Source: DASSFG01 sp035547915 (GTDB lineage Bacteria > Planctomycetota > Planctomycetia > Pirellulales > JAICIG01). Taken from it: a stretch of 64,000 nt of DNA. The translations under genes and the position numbers were made by a program. The stretch lies in assembly GCA_035547915.1 (NCBI GenBank), contig DASZTS010000011.1, positions 62,001 to 126,000 of the forward strand. Direction: 5' to 3'. Of this stretch, positions 52,483 through 59,656 are shown one piece after another; the first letter of the stretch is position 1, and each line of letters begins with the position of its first letter. A model generated the notes under the pieces. It did not search any database, was not told the DNA's origin, and worked only from the letters and a program-made list of their open reading frames with translations.

Positions 52483-52959
52483 ATGCGACGATGCATCGGC
52501 TCGCTTGCACTGTTGGTCACGCTGGCGCTGGCCGGAACCGTCGATGAGGCCCAAGCCGCCGGACGCTTGGCCGCTGCGCGCGCCGCTCGCACGGCTGCTG
52601 CCGAACCGGCGGTCACCACCGCGTCGTTGCGGACATCCCAGCCGGCCGCGCCGGCGGCCGTTGCCCCGGCTGCGTGCTGCTGTCCACAACCTTGTCTTAT
52701 CTACCGCCAGCGAGGGCACCGGGGCGGCTGCGGTTGCGCTCCGCCGGTCGAAGTCGTGCTCACCGCGACCAACCCCTGCACTTGTTGCCCCGTGGCAATT
52801 CCGGTGTGCATACCGGCCTGTTGCCTGGGAGACCCAAGCGTTTGTTGTCATCGTGGATTTCTGGGTGCCAACGTCGTCGATTTCGATTGGGCCTGCGGCT
52901 ATCGAGTGACTGTACGCTTCAAGCACAACGGCGACGTGGTGGTGGTGTCGCGAGGATAA
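52483..52959 (+). CDS. Cys-rich exported protein
   Basis: 158 aa. The signal peptide (residues about 1-25, CIGSLALLVTLALAGTVDEA) is followed by an Ala-rich stretch and then about 17 cysteines between residues 65 and 135: CCCPQPC, GCGCAPP, CTCCPVAIPVCIPACCLG and VCCHRG. The C-terminal 25 residues (GYRVTVRFKHNGDVVVVSRG) look like a small beta domain. Metal binding or disulfide-rich envelope packing are both possible. It is on the opposite strand to the GTPase operon, diverging from it. Confidence 0.65.
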   Translation: MRRCIGSLALLVTLALAGTVDEAQAAGRLAAARAARTAAAEPAVTTASLRTSQPAAPAAVAPAACCCPQPCLIYRQRGHRGGCGCAPPVEVVLTATNPCTCCPVAIPVCIPACCLGDPSVCCHRGFLGANVVDFDWACGYRVTVRFKHNGDVVVVSRG

Positions 52960-53091
52960 TTATCGCGTGGGTGGCCAGACGCGATGAGCGCGCAGCGAAG
53001 CGCGAATTAAGAAACGGGCCGATGCTCAGTGGACTGCGGGGCGCGGCCCGACGGTGCCCGCGTCACGGCTGGCAGGCCTGTGCGTGACGAG

Positions 53092-53433
53092 ATGAAGCGC
53101 AAGAAGCGGTCGAAATCACGCGTCGAGCCAGATGCACGGGGCGTCGAAGTCTTGACCGTCGGCTGGATGCTTACGGTCGTCACGACGCTGGCTTGCGAAA
53201 TCGGTTTCGCGGCGGCGCGCTTGATGTCCGACGCCAGCGACAGCTCTCTGATGTTGCTCTCGCAGTTGTTGCTTTTCGCGGCGTTCGTGATCGGCATCCT
53301 GGCGCTTTTTATGACGCCGATCGTTGTGCGCAGCCGTCGTCTGCCGCCACCTCCGGGAGTGACGGTGTTTGCGATCACGGTGGCCGCGGCCCCGTTGGTG
53401 TTGGCTGCCATGGAGATGATGCAAAAGCGATGA
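53092..53433 (+). CDS. Small membrane protein coupled to the LutB-like gene
   Basis: 113 aa from ATG 53092. A basic start (MKRKKRSKSR) precedes hydrophobic segments at about residues 22-41 (VLTVGWMLTVVTTLACEIGF), 53-75 and 88-106. Its stop overlaps the next ATG (ATGA), so it is translated with the LutB-like gene. No family is recognised. It could anchor or serve the Fe-S protein at the membrane. Confidence 0.7.
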   Translation: MKRKKRSKSRVEPDARGVEVLTVGWMLTVVTTLACEIGFAAARLMSDASDSSLMLLSQLLLFAAFVIGILALFMTPIVVRSRRLPPPPGVTVFAITVAAAPLVLAAMEMMQKR

Positions 53434-54917
53434 GTGGCGACTACGCACAGCACGAGCATCATGAGTTTCTGGCCGCCAGTGCCGCTGCCTTGGCCGACAG
53501 CGACCTGCAAGGCGCCCTGTCGCAATTGGGTGATACCCTGGGGGCGCGCAACCGGGCCGCTTTCGCGGCTCTGTCGGAATCGACTCGCCTGCGGGACCGC
53601 GCGCGAGGCATCAAGGATGCCGCGCTCGCCAACCTGGCCGAACACCTGGAAACACTCGAAGCGAGCGTCGTTCGCAACGGCGGTACGGTTCACTACGCCG
53701 ACGATGGCGCGGAAGCGTGCCGAATCGTACTCGGCATCCTGGCACGCGGTAATGCGCGTCGTGTCGTCAAGTCGAAGTCGATGACGACCGAGGAGATCCA
53801 TCTCAACGCAACGCTTGCCGAGAATGGCATCTCCGTGGTCGAGACCGACTTCGGCGAATATATCATCCAGGTCGCGGGGCATCGTCCGTCGCACCTCGTC
53901 GCGCCGGCGATCCATCTGCGTACGCCGCAAGTGGCCGATCTGCTCAGCCGCGATGCCGGCCAACCGCTACCGGCCGACGCCGAGCAATTGGCGGCCTACG
54001 CTCGGCGGCGACTGCGGGCGGAGTTTGCCCAGGCAGACGCTGGGATTACTGGTGGCAACTTCGCCATCGCCGAGACGGGGACCATCGTGCTTGTTTCGAA
54101 CGAGGGCAACGCGCGCTTGACGACGGCGCTCCCCCGCATCCACATCGCGCTGGTGGGCATCGAGAAGGTCATCCCGCGGTTGGCGGACTTACCCGTGTTT
54201 CTCAAGGTGCTGGCTCGCGCTGCCACCGGTCAGAAACTGTCGATCTACACGTCGTTGATTACCGGCGCGCGCCGACCAGGCGAACTCGACGGACCCGAGG
54301 AATTCCACCTCGTTTTGCTCGACAACGGCCGGTCGCGGATTCTCGCCGGGCCCTTGCGCGAAAGCCTGTTCTGCATTCGCTGCGGGGCATGCCTGAACGC
54401 GTGCCCGATCTTCCGTACCGTGGGCGGCCATGCCTATGGGGGGATCTACGCGGGTCCGATCGGTGCGGTGCTCACTCCGCTCTACGACGGTCTCTCCGCC
54501 AACCACCATCTGCCGCACGCTTCCAGCCTGTGCGGAGCTTGCCAGGCGGCCTGCCCGGTAAAGATCGCCATCCCGGAGATGCTGATCCAATTGCGCGAAA
54601 AACTGCACACCGAGCCGGGTGAACTCGGCCGGGGCGAAGGTCTGGCTTATCGCTGCTGGTCGCAAGCGATGCGCAGCCCGCGGCTCTACAGGCTGGCTAC
54701 CTGGGCGGCGACGCGTTTGCTACATCGATTCGCGAGGCCTTCGGCAAGCGATCCCGCATTCGGTTCCCCGTCGAGAGTGTCCGCGGGCCGCGCCGCGGCG
54801 CGTTGGTTCGCACGCTTGCCTGGCCCCTTGTCCGGGTGGACGAGGAGCCGCGACTTCCCGGCCCCAGCCGGTGAGCGATTTCGCGATTGGTGGCGATCCG
54901 GGGCCGATCGCGACTAA
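53430..54917 (+). CDS. lutB: LutB-like iron-sulfur protein (LUD domain with 4Fe-4S)
   Basis: 495 aa. An N-terminal LUD domain (RVVKSKSMTTEEIHLNATLA; GGNFAIAETGTIVLVSNEGN) is followed by two 4Fe-4S motifs: CIRCGACLNACPIF (about residue 315) and CGACQAACPVKI (about 370). LutB takes part in lactate oxidation with LutA and LutC. Neither lutA nor lutC is adjacent, so the partners must lie elsewhere or the protein has a different role. The last 80 residues are variable and basic. Confidence 0.88.
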   Translation: MSGDYAQHEHHEFLAASAAALADSDLQGALSQLGDTLGARNRAAFAALSESTRLRDRARGIKDAALANLAEHLETLEASVVRNGGTVHYADDGAEACRIVLGILARGNARRVVKSKSMTTEEIHLNATLAENGISVVETDFGEYIIQVAGHRPSHLVAPAIHLRTPQVADLLSRDAGQPLPADAEQLAAYARRRLRAEFAQADAGITGGNFAIAETGTIVLVSNEGNARLTTALPRIHIALVGIEKVIPRLADLPVFLKVLARAATGQKLSIYTSLITGARRPGELDGPEEFHLVLLDNGRSRILAGPLRESLFCIRCGACLNACPIFRTVGGHAYGGIYAGPIGAVLTPLYDGLSANHHLPHASSLCGACQAACPVKIAIPEMLIQLREKLHTEPGELGRGEGLAYRCWSQAMRSPRLYRLATWAATRLLHRFARPSASDPAFGSPSRVSAGRAAARWFARLPGPLSGWTRSRDFPAPAGERFRDWWRSGADRD

Positions 54918-55329
54918 GCGATTCTTCATAAAAAAACAGAAAACAATCGACAATCGTCCTAGACGACCGGTCGTTGGCCGCTTTCGCGGCCAGCGCAGCG
55001 TCGTCGCCCTTCCACCGCGGTACGCCGATTGCTTTCGGCTGTGGGTGGCATATGTCTGCGGGCCTCTGTTACGGATGGAACCGGCCCCCCGGCAGTTTGG
55101 GATGAAGCCGGATTTTCGGGAAAAGTCGGACATTCGCGAGGGCGTACCGCCCGGCCAAAGGGCACGGAGGTCCGCAAAGCGTAAAGCGTGTCTGGCCAGA
55201 TTTCAATCTCCGGCCGGCTGTGGCTGGACAGCTTCTGTTCAGCGAGCGTTTTGTTCATGTGAATAAAAACGCGTTGTCCATTTTTTTTCGAAAGCCGCTT
55301 AGGTCTGAGACGCAAGCAAGGGGATGTAG
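54918..55329. other. 412-bp intergenic region with a palindrome and hairpin
   Basis: A perfect 12-bp palindrome, ACGACCGGTCGT, lies at 54963-54974 behind an A-rich stretch, a candidate operator. Near the right end GCGTTTT (55246) pairs with AAAACGC (55266-55272) and is followed by a run of T at about 55281, which resembles a terminator. No gene was seen in it. Confidence 0.5.
55246..55290 (+). terminator. Possible intrinsic terminator
   Basis: GCGTTTT and AAAACGC form a 7-bp stem with a 13-nt loop, followed after 8 bases by TTTTTTTT. The stem is short and A/T-rich, so it could instead be a leader element of the next gene, which starts at 55330. Confidence 0.35.
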
Positions 55330-56526
55330 ATGAAGCTGAATAAGTCGACGGCGGTCATGGATTACAAACTTGTAACGGCATTCGAGTCGCTGCGCAAGCA
55401 ATTGAAGGAACCGAAGTTTGCAGACCGGCTCGATAAGCCGCTCGCGTACTGGGCCATCGCCACCGACCGTCGCTTGCCGCTGGCATTCATGGGCGTGTCG
55501 CTCAGGGAGTTGCTCGACACCCCGTTCGACGAGCTGTTTGCCACCGCTGGCATCGGTCAAAAGAAAATTCGTACCTTCCTGATGTTGCTCAATCGGGCGG
55601 CCAAGCCGAAGCCGATCGGGGCGCTAACAAGCGCGAGCGACACGATCAAGGACGAGGCCGCTGACTCGGCGAAGGACCAGCCCGGAGTCATTGCCCCGAA
55701 CTTGGTGAGCGAGGCCCTGTGGGTGCAATGGCGGGCTAGCATTCGCAAGCACGGTTTCGAGCACGAGCCGCTGGGCCGGTTCGCCGGCAGCCTCGTGGAC
55801 ATGCCACACGTCATCTGGTATCGCACGTTGGGCGAATACACCGATCTGACGTTGGTCGACATTCGTTCGCTTCGCACGCATGGCGAGAAGCGCGTCAATT
55901 CGATCTTGGAAGTCTTCGGCAACCTGCACCAGCTCCTCGTACACCTCGATTCCGAGAGCCCGCTCGCCGTCCGCATCACACCGCGATTCCTCGTTCCGAT
56001 CGAGAACTGGGTCGTGCGCTGGCTGAGCAGTGTGGGGCTGCCAACCAAGCAAGAAATCCGCGAGTCGCTCGTCATGCCCCTGTTGAAGCAGGTACGCGTC
56101 GACGCGGGCCCGGAGATTCACCGGCTGGCGGAAGCTCGGCTCGAAGCACAGGCCAGCAACGTCCGGAAGGCGGCCGATCGCCTGGGGCTGACGCGGGCCA
56201 GAATCTATCAGTTGCTCAGCGAAGTTTCGGAAGTCGTCAACTTGCGGTGGCCGACGGGGGCCGCCTTGGTTGGACTTTTGCGGACGAAGATGGAAGCGGC
56301 CGGTGCCGACCAGGAACTCCTCGGCTGGTTTGATCACGCCTACGAGCTGTTATTCGTACGCAGCAATGGTGGTGGTCGCGGCGACACGCCGGGCGAAGAT
56401 GCACCCCCGGCGCCGGTGGCGCATGCCAATGGGACGGCCAACGGCAACGGCTCGCACGATCACCACGGCAGGCGCAACGGGCACCGGACGGGTCCTAAGG
56501 CGTCTTCTCGACGGAAGAAAGATTGA
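55330..56526 (+). CDS. Putative DNA-binding protein with HhH and HTH motifs
   Basis: 398 aa from ATG 55330 with AGGGGATG ahead. I do not know the family. Two segments resemble the helix-hairpin-helix of the RNA polymerase alpha C-terminal domain: about residues 60-90 (LLDTPFDELFATAGIGQKKI) and 165-200 (LGEYTDLTLVDIRSLRTHGE). A later helix-turn-helix (NVRKAADRLGLTRARIYQLL, about 277-296) looks like sigma region 4. The C-terminal 50 residues are a Gly/Asn/His-rich tail. A transcription regulator is inferred. It overlaps the GT2 gene by 32 bp, tail-to-tail. Confidence 0.72.
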   Translation: MKLNKSTAVMDYKLVTAFESLRKQLKEPKFADRLDKPLAYWAIATDRRLPLAFMGVSLRELLDTPFDELFATAGIGQKKIRTFLMLLNRAAKPKPIGALTSASDTIKDEAADSAKDQPGVIAPNLVSEALWVQWRASIRKHGFEHEPLGRFAGSLVDMPHVIWYRTLGEYTDLTLVDIRSLRTHGEKRVNSILEVFGNLHQLLVHLDSESPLAVRITPRFLVPIENWVVRWLSSVGLPTKQEIRESLVMPLLKQVRVDAGPEIHRLAEARLEAQASNVRKAADRLGLTRARIYQLLSEVSEVVNLRWPTGAALVGLLRTKMEAAGADQELLGWFDHAYELLFVRSNGGGRGDTPGEDAPPAPVAHANGTANGNGSHDHHGRRNGHRTGPKASSRRKKD

Positions 56527-57568
56527 CGGACTTGCGGCCCGCCCCCACGCCTCGCTCCGATGCACGTAACTCGCGCGGAACGTGCGGTGCGTGCGGGGCA
56601 TCGACGCGACGCTCAATGTCGCTAGCCGTATGCACCCGCGGGGCATTGGCAGAGACGGGGGTATGGTTGGGAGCGTGCGTCGCGTCCGTGTGAAAGATCG
56701 TGCTGCGACGCGCGCCGCGGCGGTCGCACGCACCTAGCACGCGTCCAAGGGCGCGGGCCAGGCCGCTCGGACGCCCAAAATAGCGCAACGTCTCGGTGGC
56801 GACGAGCCACGCATGGGCGGACAAGTCGCGCATCAGGCCACGGCGCCCAGCGTATCGCCAGAAGAGTCGTTCACCCTGCCAACCCTGCGTCCACGAGCGA
56901 CACGGACGTAGCGCCGACGATTCGAGGGCGATCTGGCATGCGGTTTCCAACACGGTGTGCCCACCTGCGGCCAGCAATTGCAAGTTCAGATCCACGGCGG
57001 CCAGTTCCGGAGGAAGAGTGCCGTCGAGCCCCGCCACGGAAGCCAGCGTCGCACGGCGATAAAAGCCGGCGACGAGTTCCGGACCGATCCAGTTTGGTCC
57101 GGCACTAATGGTGGTGTCGGCTCGCAATCCCCTCCCGAAAGAACGTGCGCCACCTCCGCGTGACCAGGTGCAGCCCGCCGTCAGGATTTGATTCGGATTT
57201 TGCACGTCGAGTACCAGCGGTGCGACCGCCGCCACCCGCGGATTGCCGAAGTGCCGCAACGGCGCCTCAGTCCAACCATCCGCGACGGTGGCACCGCAGG
57301 ACAGCACGTGCAACATTTCGGAATGCGCCGCCGCCAAGCCCGCGTTGACCAACTCGACGAGTCCCGCGCGCCGGCGTCCCACAGAGGCCTTCACCGGGAC
57401 TTCGACAAAACGAACCTCCCCCTCCAGATCATAAGGATCATCGTAGGTCTGGTTCAGAACGACGACGACCTCGCTCCGGGGAGGGCGGTTTTGCAACACG
57501 GAGACGAGCGTTGTTTCCAGACTTTCCCAGTCACCCAACGCGGGGATGATGATCGAAAGGCGCGGCAC
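56495..57568 (-). CDS. Glycosyltransferase family 2
   Basis: 357 aa from GTG 57568. It opens LSIIIPALGDWESLETTLVS, the GT-A start; the segment VVVVLNQTYDDPYDLEGEV takes the nucleotide-binding position, and AGLAAAHSEMLHVLSCGATV stands where the DxD region would be, but no DxD is visible. WIGPELVAGFYRRATLASVA and VDLNLQLLAAGGHTV follow. The last 90 residues are charged and probably disordered. It could transfer sugars for surface polysaccharide, or be inactive. Confidence 0.8.
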   Translation of the reverse strand: MPRLSIIIPALGDWESLETTLVSVLQNRPPRSEVVVVLNQTYDDPYDLEGEVRFVEVPVKASVGRRRAGLVELVNAGLAAAHSEMLHVLSCGATVADGWTEAPLRHFGNPRVAAVAPLVLDVQNPNQILTAGCTWSRGGGARSFGRGLRADTTISAGPNWIGPELVAGFYRRATLASVAGLDGTLPPELAAVDLNLQLLAAGGHTVLETACQIALESSALRPCRSWTQGWQGERLFWRYAGRRGLMRDLSAHAWLVATETLRYFGRPSGLARALGRVLGACDRRGARRSTIFHTDATHAPNHTPVSANAPRVHTASDIERRVDAPHAPHVPRELRASERGVGAGRKSVNLSSVEKTP

Positions 57569-57899
57569 GGATCGGCTTTACTTTCTGCGGTGGAGCTGGC
57601 TTGCAGCCAACTCCACATGCTTGTTCGGTTCCAACCAGTGAGTGGCGTTCTTCGGGTTAAGTCGGACGAAGAAGCCGCATGAGTTCAACGGAGCTGGCAA
57701 ATTGCGTCGGATGGCGCATGAGCAGTTTGCCCCGTCCTATCCAGCTTCACATCGTCGCGGTTGGTTTGGGCCGCCGCGGCGAGAACACCCGCTCGGCGCC
57801 GAATTCGGGTCGATCCGCCCAAATTCGTTTGGGTGGCAGGTGACCGTCGCGGCAAACCGGGAAAAACGCGAGGCCCGGGGTCGATTTTACGGCAATCGA
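57569..57899. other. 331-bp intergenic region, no gene seen
   Basis: It lies between the GT2 start and the stop of the secreted protein gene, both minus-strand. It should hold the GT2 promoter. No repeat or RNA was recognised. Confidence 0.35.
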
Positions 57900-58475
57900 C
57901 TAGTCGCCGAACGGCCCGCGCAATGCACCTCCCATGTAGCCGCCGGTACTGGTGGCCGGGTTCAACCTGCCATCGAAGGGGCGGGGATAGAACAGACTGG
58001 GGCCCGCGCCGTTGGATTGAGGCACGGTTGGAAGACCGTAGGTGCCTTGGCGGGGCAAAACGGGTTGTCCCGCGGCGCTCGCGCTATCCTGGAATCGGTC
58101 GGCCATGTAAGGCAGCATGGTGTGGGCATTGAATTGCGCCAGTGTGGCGTCGTACTCGGACATTCTCTTGCCGACGTACCACCGCCGATACGTTGTCGGT
58201 TCGTAGTCGCGCCATTGGCTTCCCGTCCAATAAGCCCAGCGACCGCCGTCGCGGTAGTACCACCAGTGGCCGTTATGAAACGAGTATCGCCAGCGATTTA
58301 CTGGCTCAGAAGCGGGGCCTCTGATCGACGCTCGCGAGTTGTCGCGAGCGCTCGCTCCCGCCAGCATTGCCCACGGTTGGTTTCGACCGGCGGGCGACCG
58401 CCGTTGCTCGATCCCACGGACCTTGGGCGGCAGGACCATCGAAAAGCCAATCACGGCGAAGAACGCCCATCGCAT
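57900..58475 (-). CDS. Secreted aromatic-rich protein of unknown function
   Basis: 191 aa. ATG 58475 is chosen because GGGAGGGG lies ahead and the residues that follow (MRWAFFAVIGFSMVLPPKVR) form a signal peptide. The mature part has an aromatic cluster, WRYSFHNGHWWYYRDGGRWA then YWTGSQWRDYEPTTYRRWYV (about residues 60-105), which looks like a small carbohydrate- or peptide-binding repeat. The tail is Gly/Pro-rich. The family is not recognised. Confidence 0.65.
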   Translation of the reverse strand: MRWAFFAVIGFSMVLPPKVRGIEQRRSPAGRNQPWAMLAGASARDNSRASIRGPASEPVNRWRYSFHNGHWWYYRDGGRWAYWTGSQWRDYEPTTYRRWYVGKRMSEYDATLAQFNAHTMLPYMADRFQDSASAAGQPVLPRQGTYGLPTVPQSNGAGPSLFYPRPFDGRLNPATSTGGYMGGALRGPFGD

Positions 58476-58988
58476 TGCCGCACCCCTCCCATTGCGATTG
58501 CACGCTCCGTCCGCGCGACTTGTCCCGTGCCCGTCAGAAAAGCATCGGCCAACACAATTATATACGGCGGGTGCACTGAGGGTGCCGTACGGCATCACGT
58601 CGGTTCGCATCTCCTGGGCTCCACGAGCCTCTTCGAGGTTGAACCGATCAGAAACTGCGGGCAGTTCTCGGCCAACGATGCCAGCGAGCGCATGCCGGCC
58701 GAGCGCGGCTGACTATTTGTGCATTCCCCATCTTGATACTTTCTTAATGCGCGGCGTTGCCGATTTGATCCCTCTTTGATCCACGCAAATTTAGAATTCT
58801 CGGAAGCAATGCTGACGTCATCGAGCACAGCCTCTGTCTTGATACAGTATTGATTTCTCCGCATCTGGATTTGACGCCTAATTGACGCGTGAACCCGTAT
58901 CATTGCTATCGACAACAAGTGGAAGGGCGAGGCACCGGCACAAATAGGTAACGTGGTTACCGCGAGCCGCCTCGCCAAGGAGACAATC
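58476..58988. other. 513-bp intergenic region upstream of the kdp operon
   Basis: An A/T-richer stretch (about 58725-58870) carries two CTTGATAC boxes, near 58732 and 58833, which may be promoter or regulator sites for kdp. The last 55 bases fold into a structured leader listed separately. No KdpD/KdpE gene is present in the window. Confidence 0.5.
58926..58982 (+). promoter_or_regulatory. Structured RNA leader directly ahead of the kdp-cluster first gene
   Basis: GGCGAGGC (58926-58933) pairs with GCCTCGCC (58969-58976). Inside are a short GGC/GCC stem, an ACAAATA/GCGA internal loop, and a perfect hairpin GGTAAC-GTG-GTTACC (58947-58961). The Shine-Dalgarno AAGGAG (58977-58982) abuts the outer stem. 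I cannot match it to a named riboswitch. A cis-regulatory role on translation of the Kdp cluster is inferred. Confidence 0.6.
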
Positions 58989-59261
58989 ATGTCGATCGTC
59001 AAAGGGGCCACAATTCCAGGTTACATCGGTTCGGACCACCGCACGTTGCCTCGTACTCGCGTGTCGCACGGAGCGAGGCGCGTTACGCGGTCCGAGAATC
59101 GATCCTCCGCCATACGCGAGCGGAGATGGGAGTGGCAGACACTCGTGAGCGAGGCTTATCCGGTCGTCGGGTTAGTGCTGATCGTCAGTTACGTGCTTTG
59201 GACCCTTGTGGCAGGGGACGTCCTCGTCGACTGGCCCGGTCCGGTGCCGGCCACGGAATAA
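58989..59261 (+). CDS. Small single-span protein at the head of the kdp cluster
   Basis: 90 aa. ATG 58989 is preceded by AAGGAG. A basic, polar first half (TLPRTRVSHGARRVTRSENR) is followed by one membrane segment at residues about 60-80 (YPVVGLVLIVSYVLWTLVAG) and a short tail. It is not a known Kdp subunit. Its position, 149 bp ahead of a Kdp-associated peptide and behind the leader RNA, suggests a role in K+ uptake or its control. Confidence 0.65.
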   Translation: MSIVKGATIPGYIGSDHRTLPRTRVSHGARRVTRSENRSSAIRERRWEWQTLVSEAYPVVGLVLIVSYVLWTLVAGDVLVDWPGPVPATE

Positions 59262-59410
59262 CGGTGCGCTCCCCGCCCGCAACTCAGCTATGCTCCGCCA
59301 GAGTGACTGGGTTGTCGGCCCGGCGAGTTAACCCGTTGCAGAGGGTGAGACGACTAAGTGCAATCGCCGTTGAGACGGGCGTTGCGAAATGTGGCATTCG
59401 GACAACCATT

Positions 59411-59491
59411 ATGGACATCTACTTCATTCTTCTCAGCTTGGTTTTTTTCGCGATCACGGGTGGCATGGTCTATCTGTTCGATCATCTCTAA
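59411..59491 (+). CDS. 26-aa membrane peptide upstream of kdpF
   Basis: 26 aa, MDIYFILLSLVFFAITGGMV then YLFDHL: one hydrophobic span with a short acidic end. Similar 25-30 residue peptides are often seen just ahead of kdpF in other bacteria. It ends 10 bp before kdpF. Too short for domain evidence; supported by position and the single span. Confidence 0.6.
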   Translation: MDIYFILLSLVFFAITGGMVYLFDHL

Positions 59492-59501
59492 GAGGTTTGC
59501 C

Positions 59502-59594
59502 ATGAGTTGGATTTACACGATGGCCGCGCTCGTAACAGCGGGCCTGTTTGTTTACTTGACGGTGGCCCTGCTCTGGCCCGAAAAGTTTTCGTAG
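59502..59594 (+). CDS. kdpF: K+-transporting ATPase subunit F
   Basis: 30 aa, MSWIYTMAALVTAGLFVYLT then VALLWPEKF. The single span ending in ALLWPEKF is the recognised KdpF signature (about 29 residues normally). It stabilises the KdpFABC complex in the membrane. It is 62 bp ahead of kdpA. Confidence 0.93.
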   Translation: MSWIYTMAALVTAGLFVYLTVALLWPEKFS

Positions 59595-59656
59595 GTCTCG
59601 CGGAACGGTGGCCGGGCTGCGATGGTGCTCGGATGTGGGGCGATTGGAGGATTGCA

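Noticed and set aside
58926..58982. Known riboswitch class for the kdp leader (c-di-AMP ydaO, fluoride, M-box)
   Set aside because: Too short for ydaO or M-box and its conserved loops do not match fluoride or mini-ykkC as I know them; reported as unassigned.
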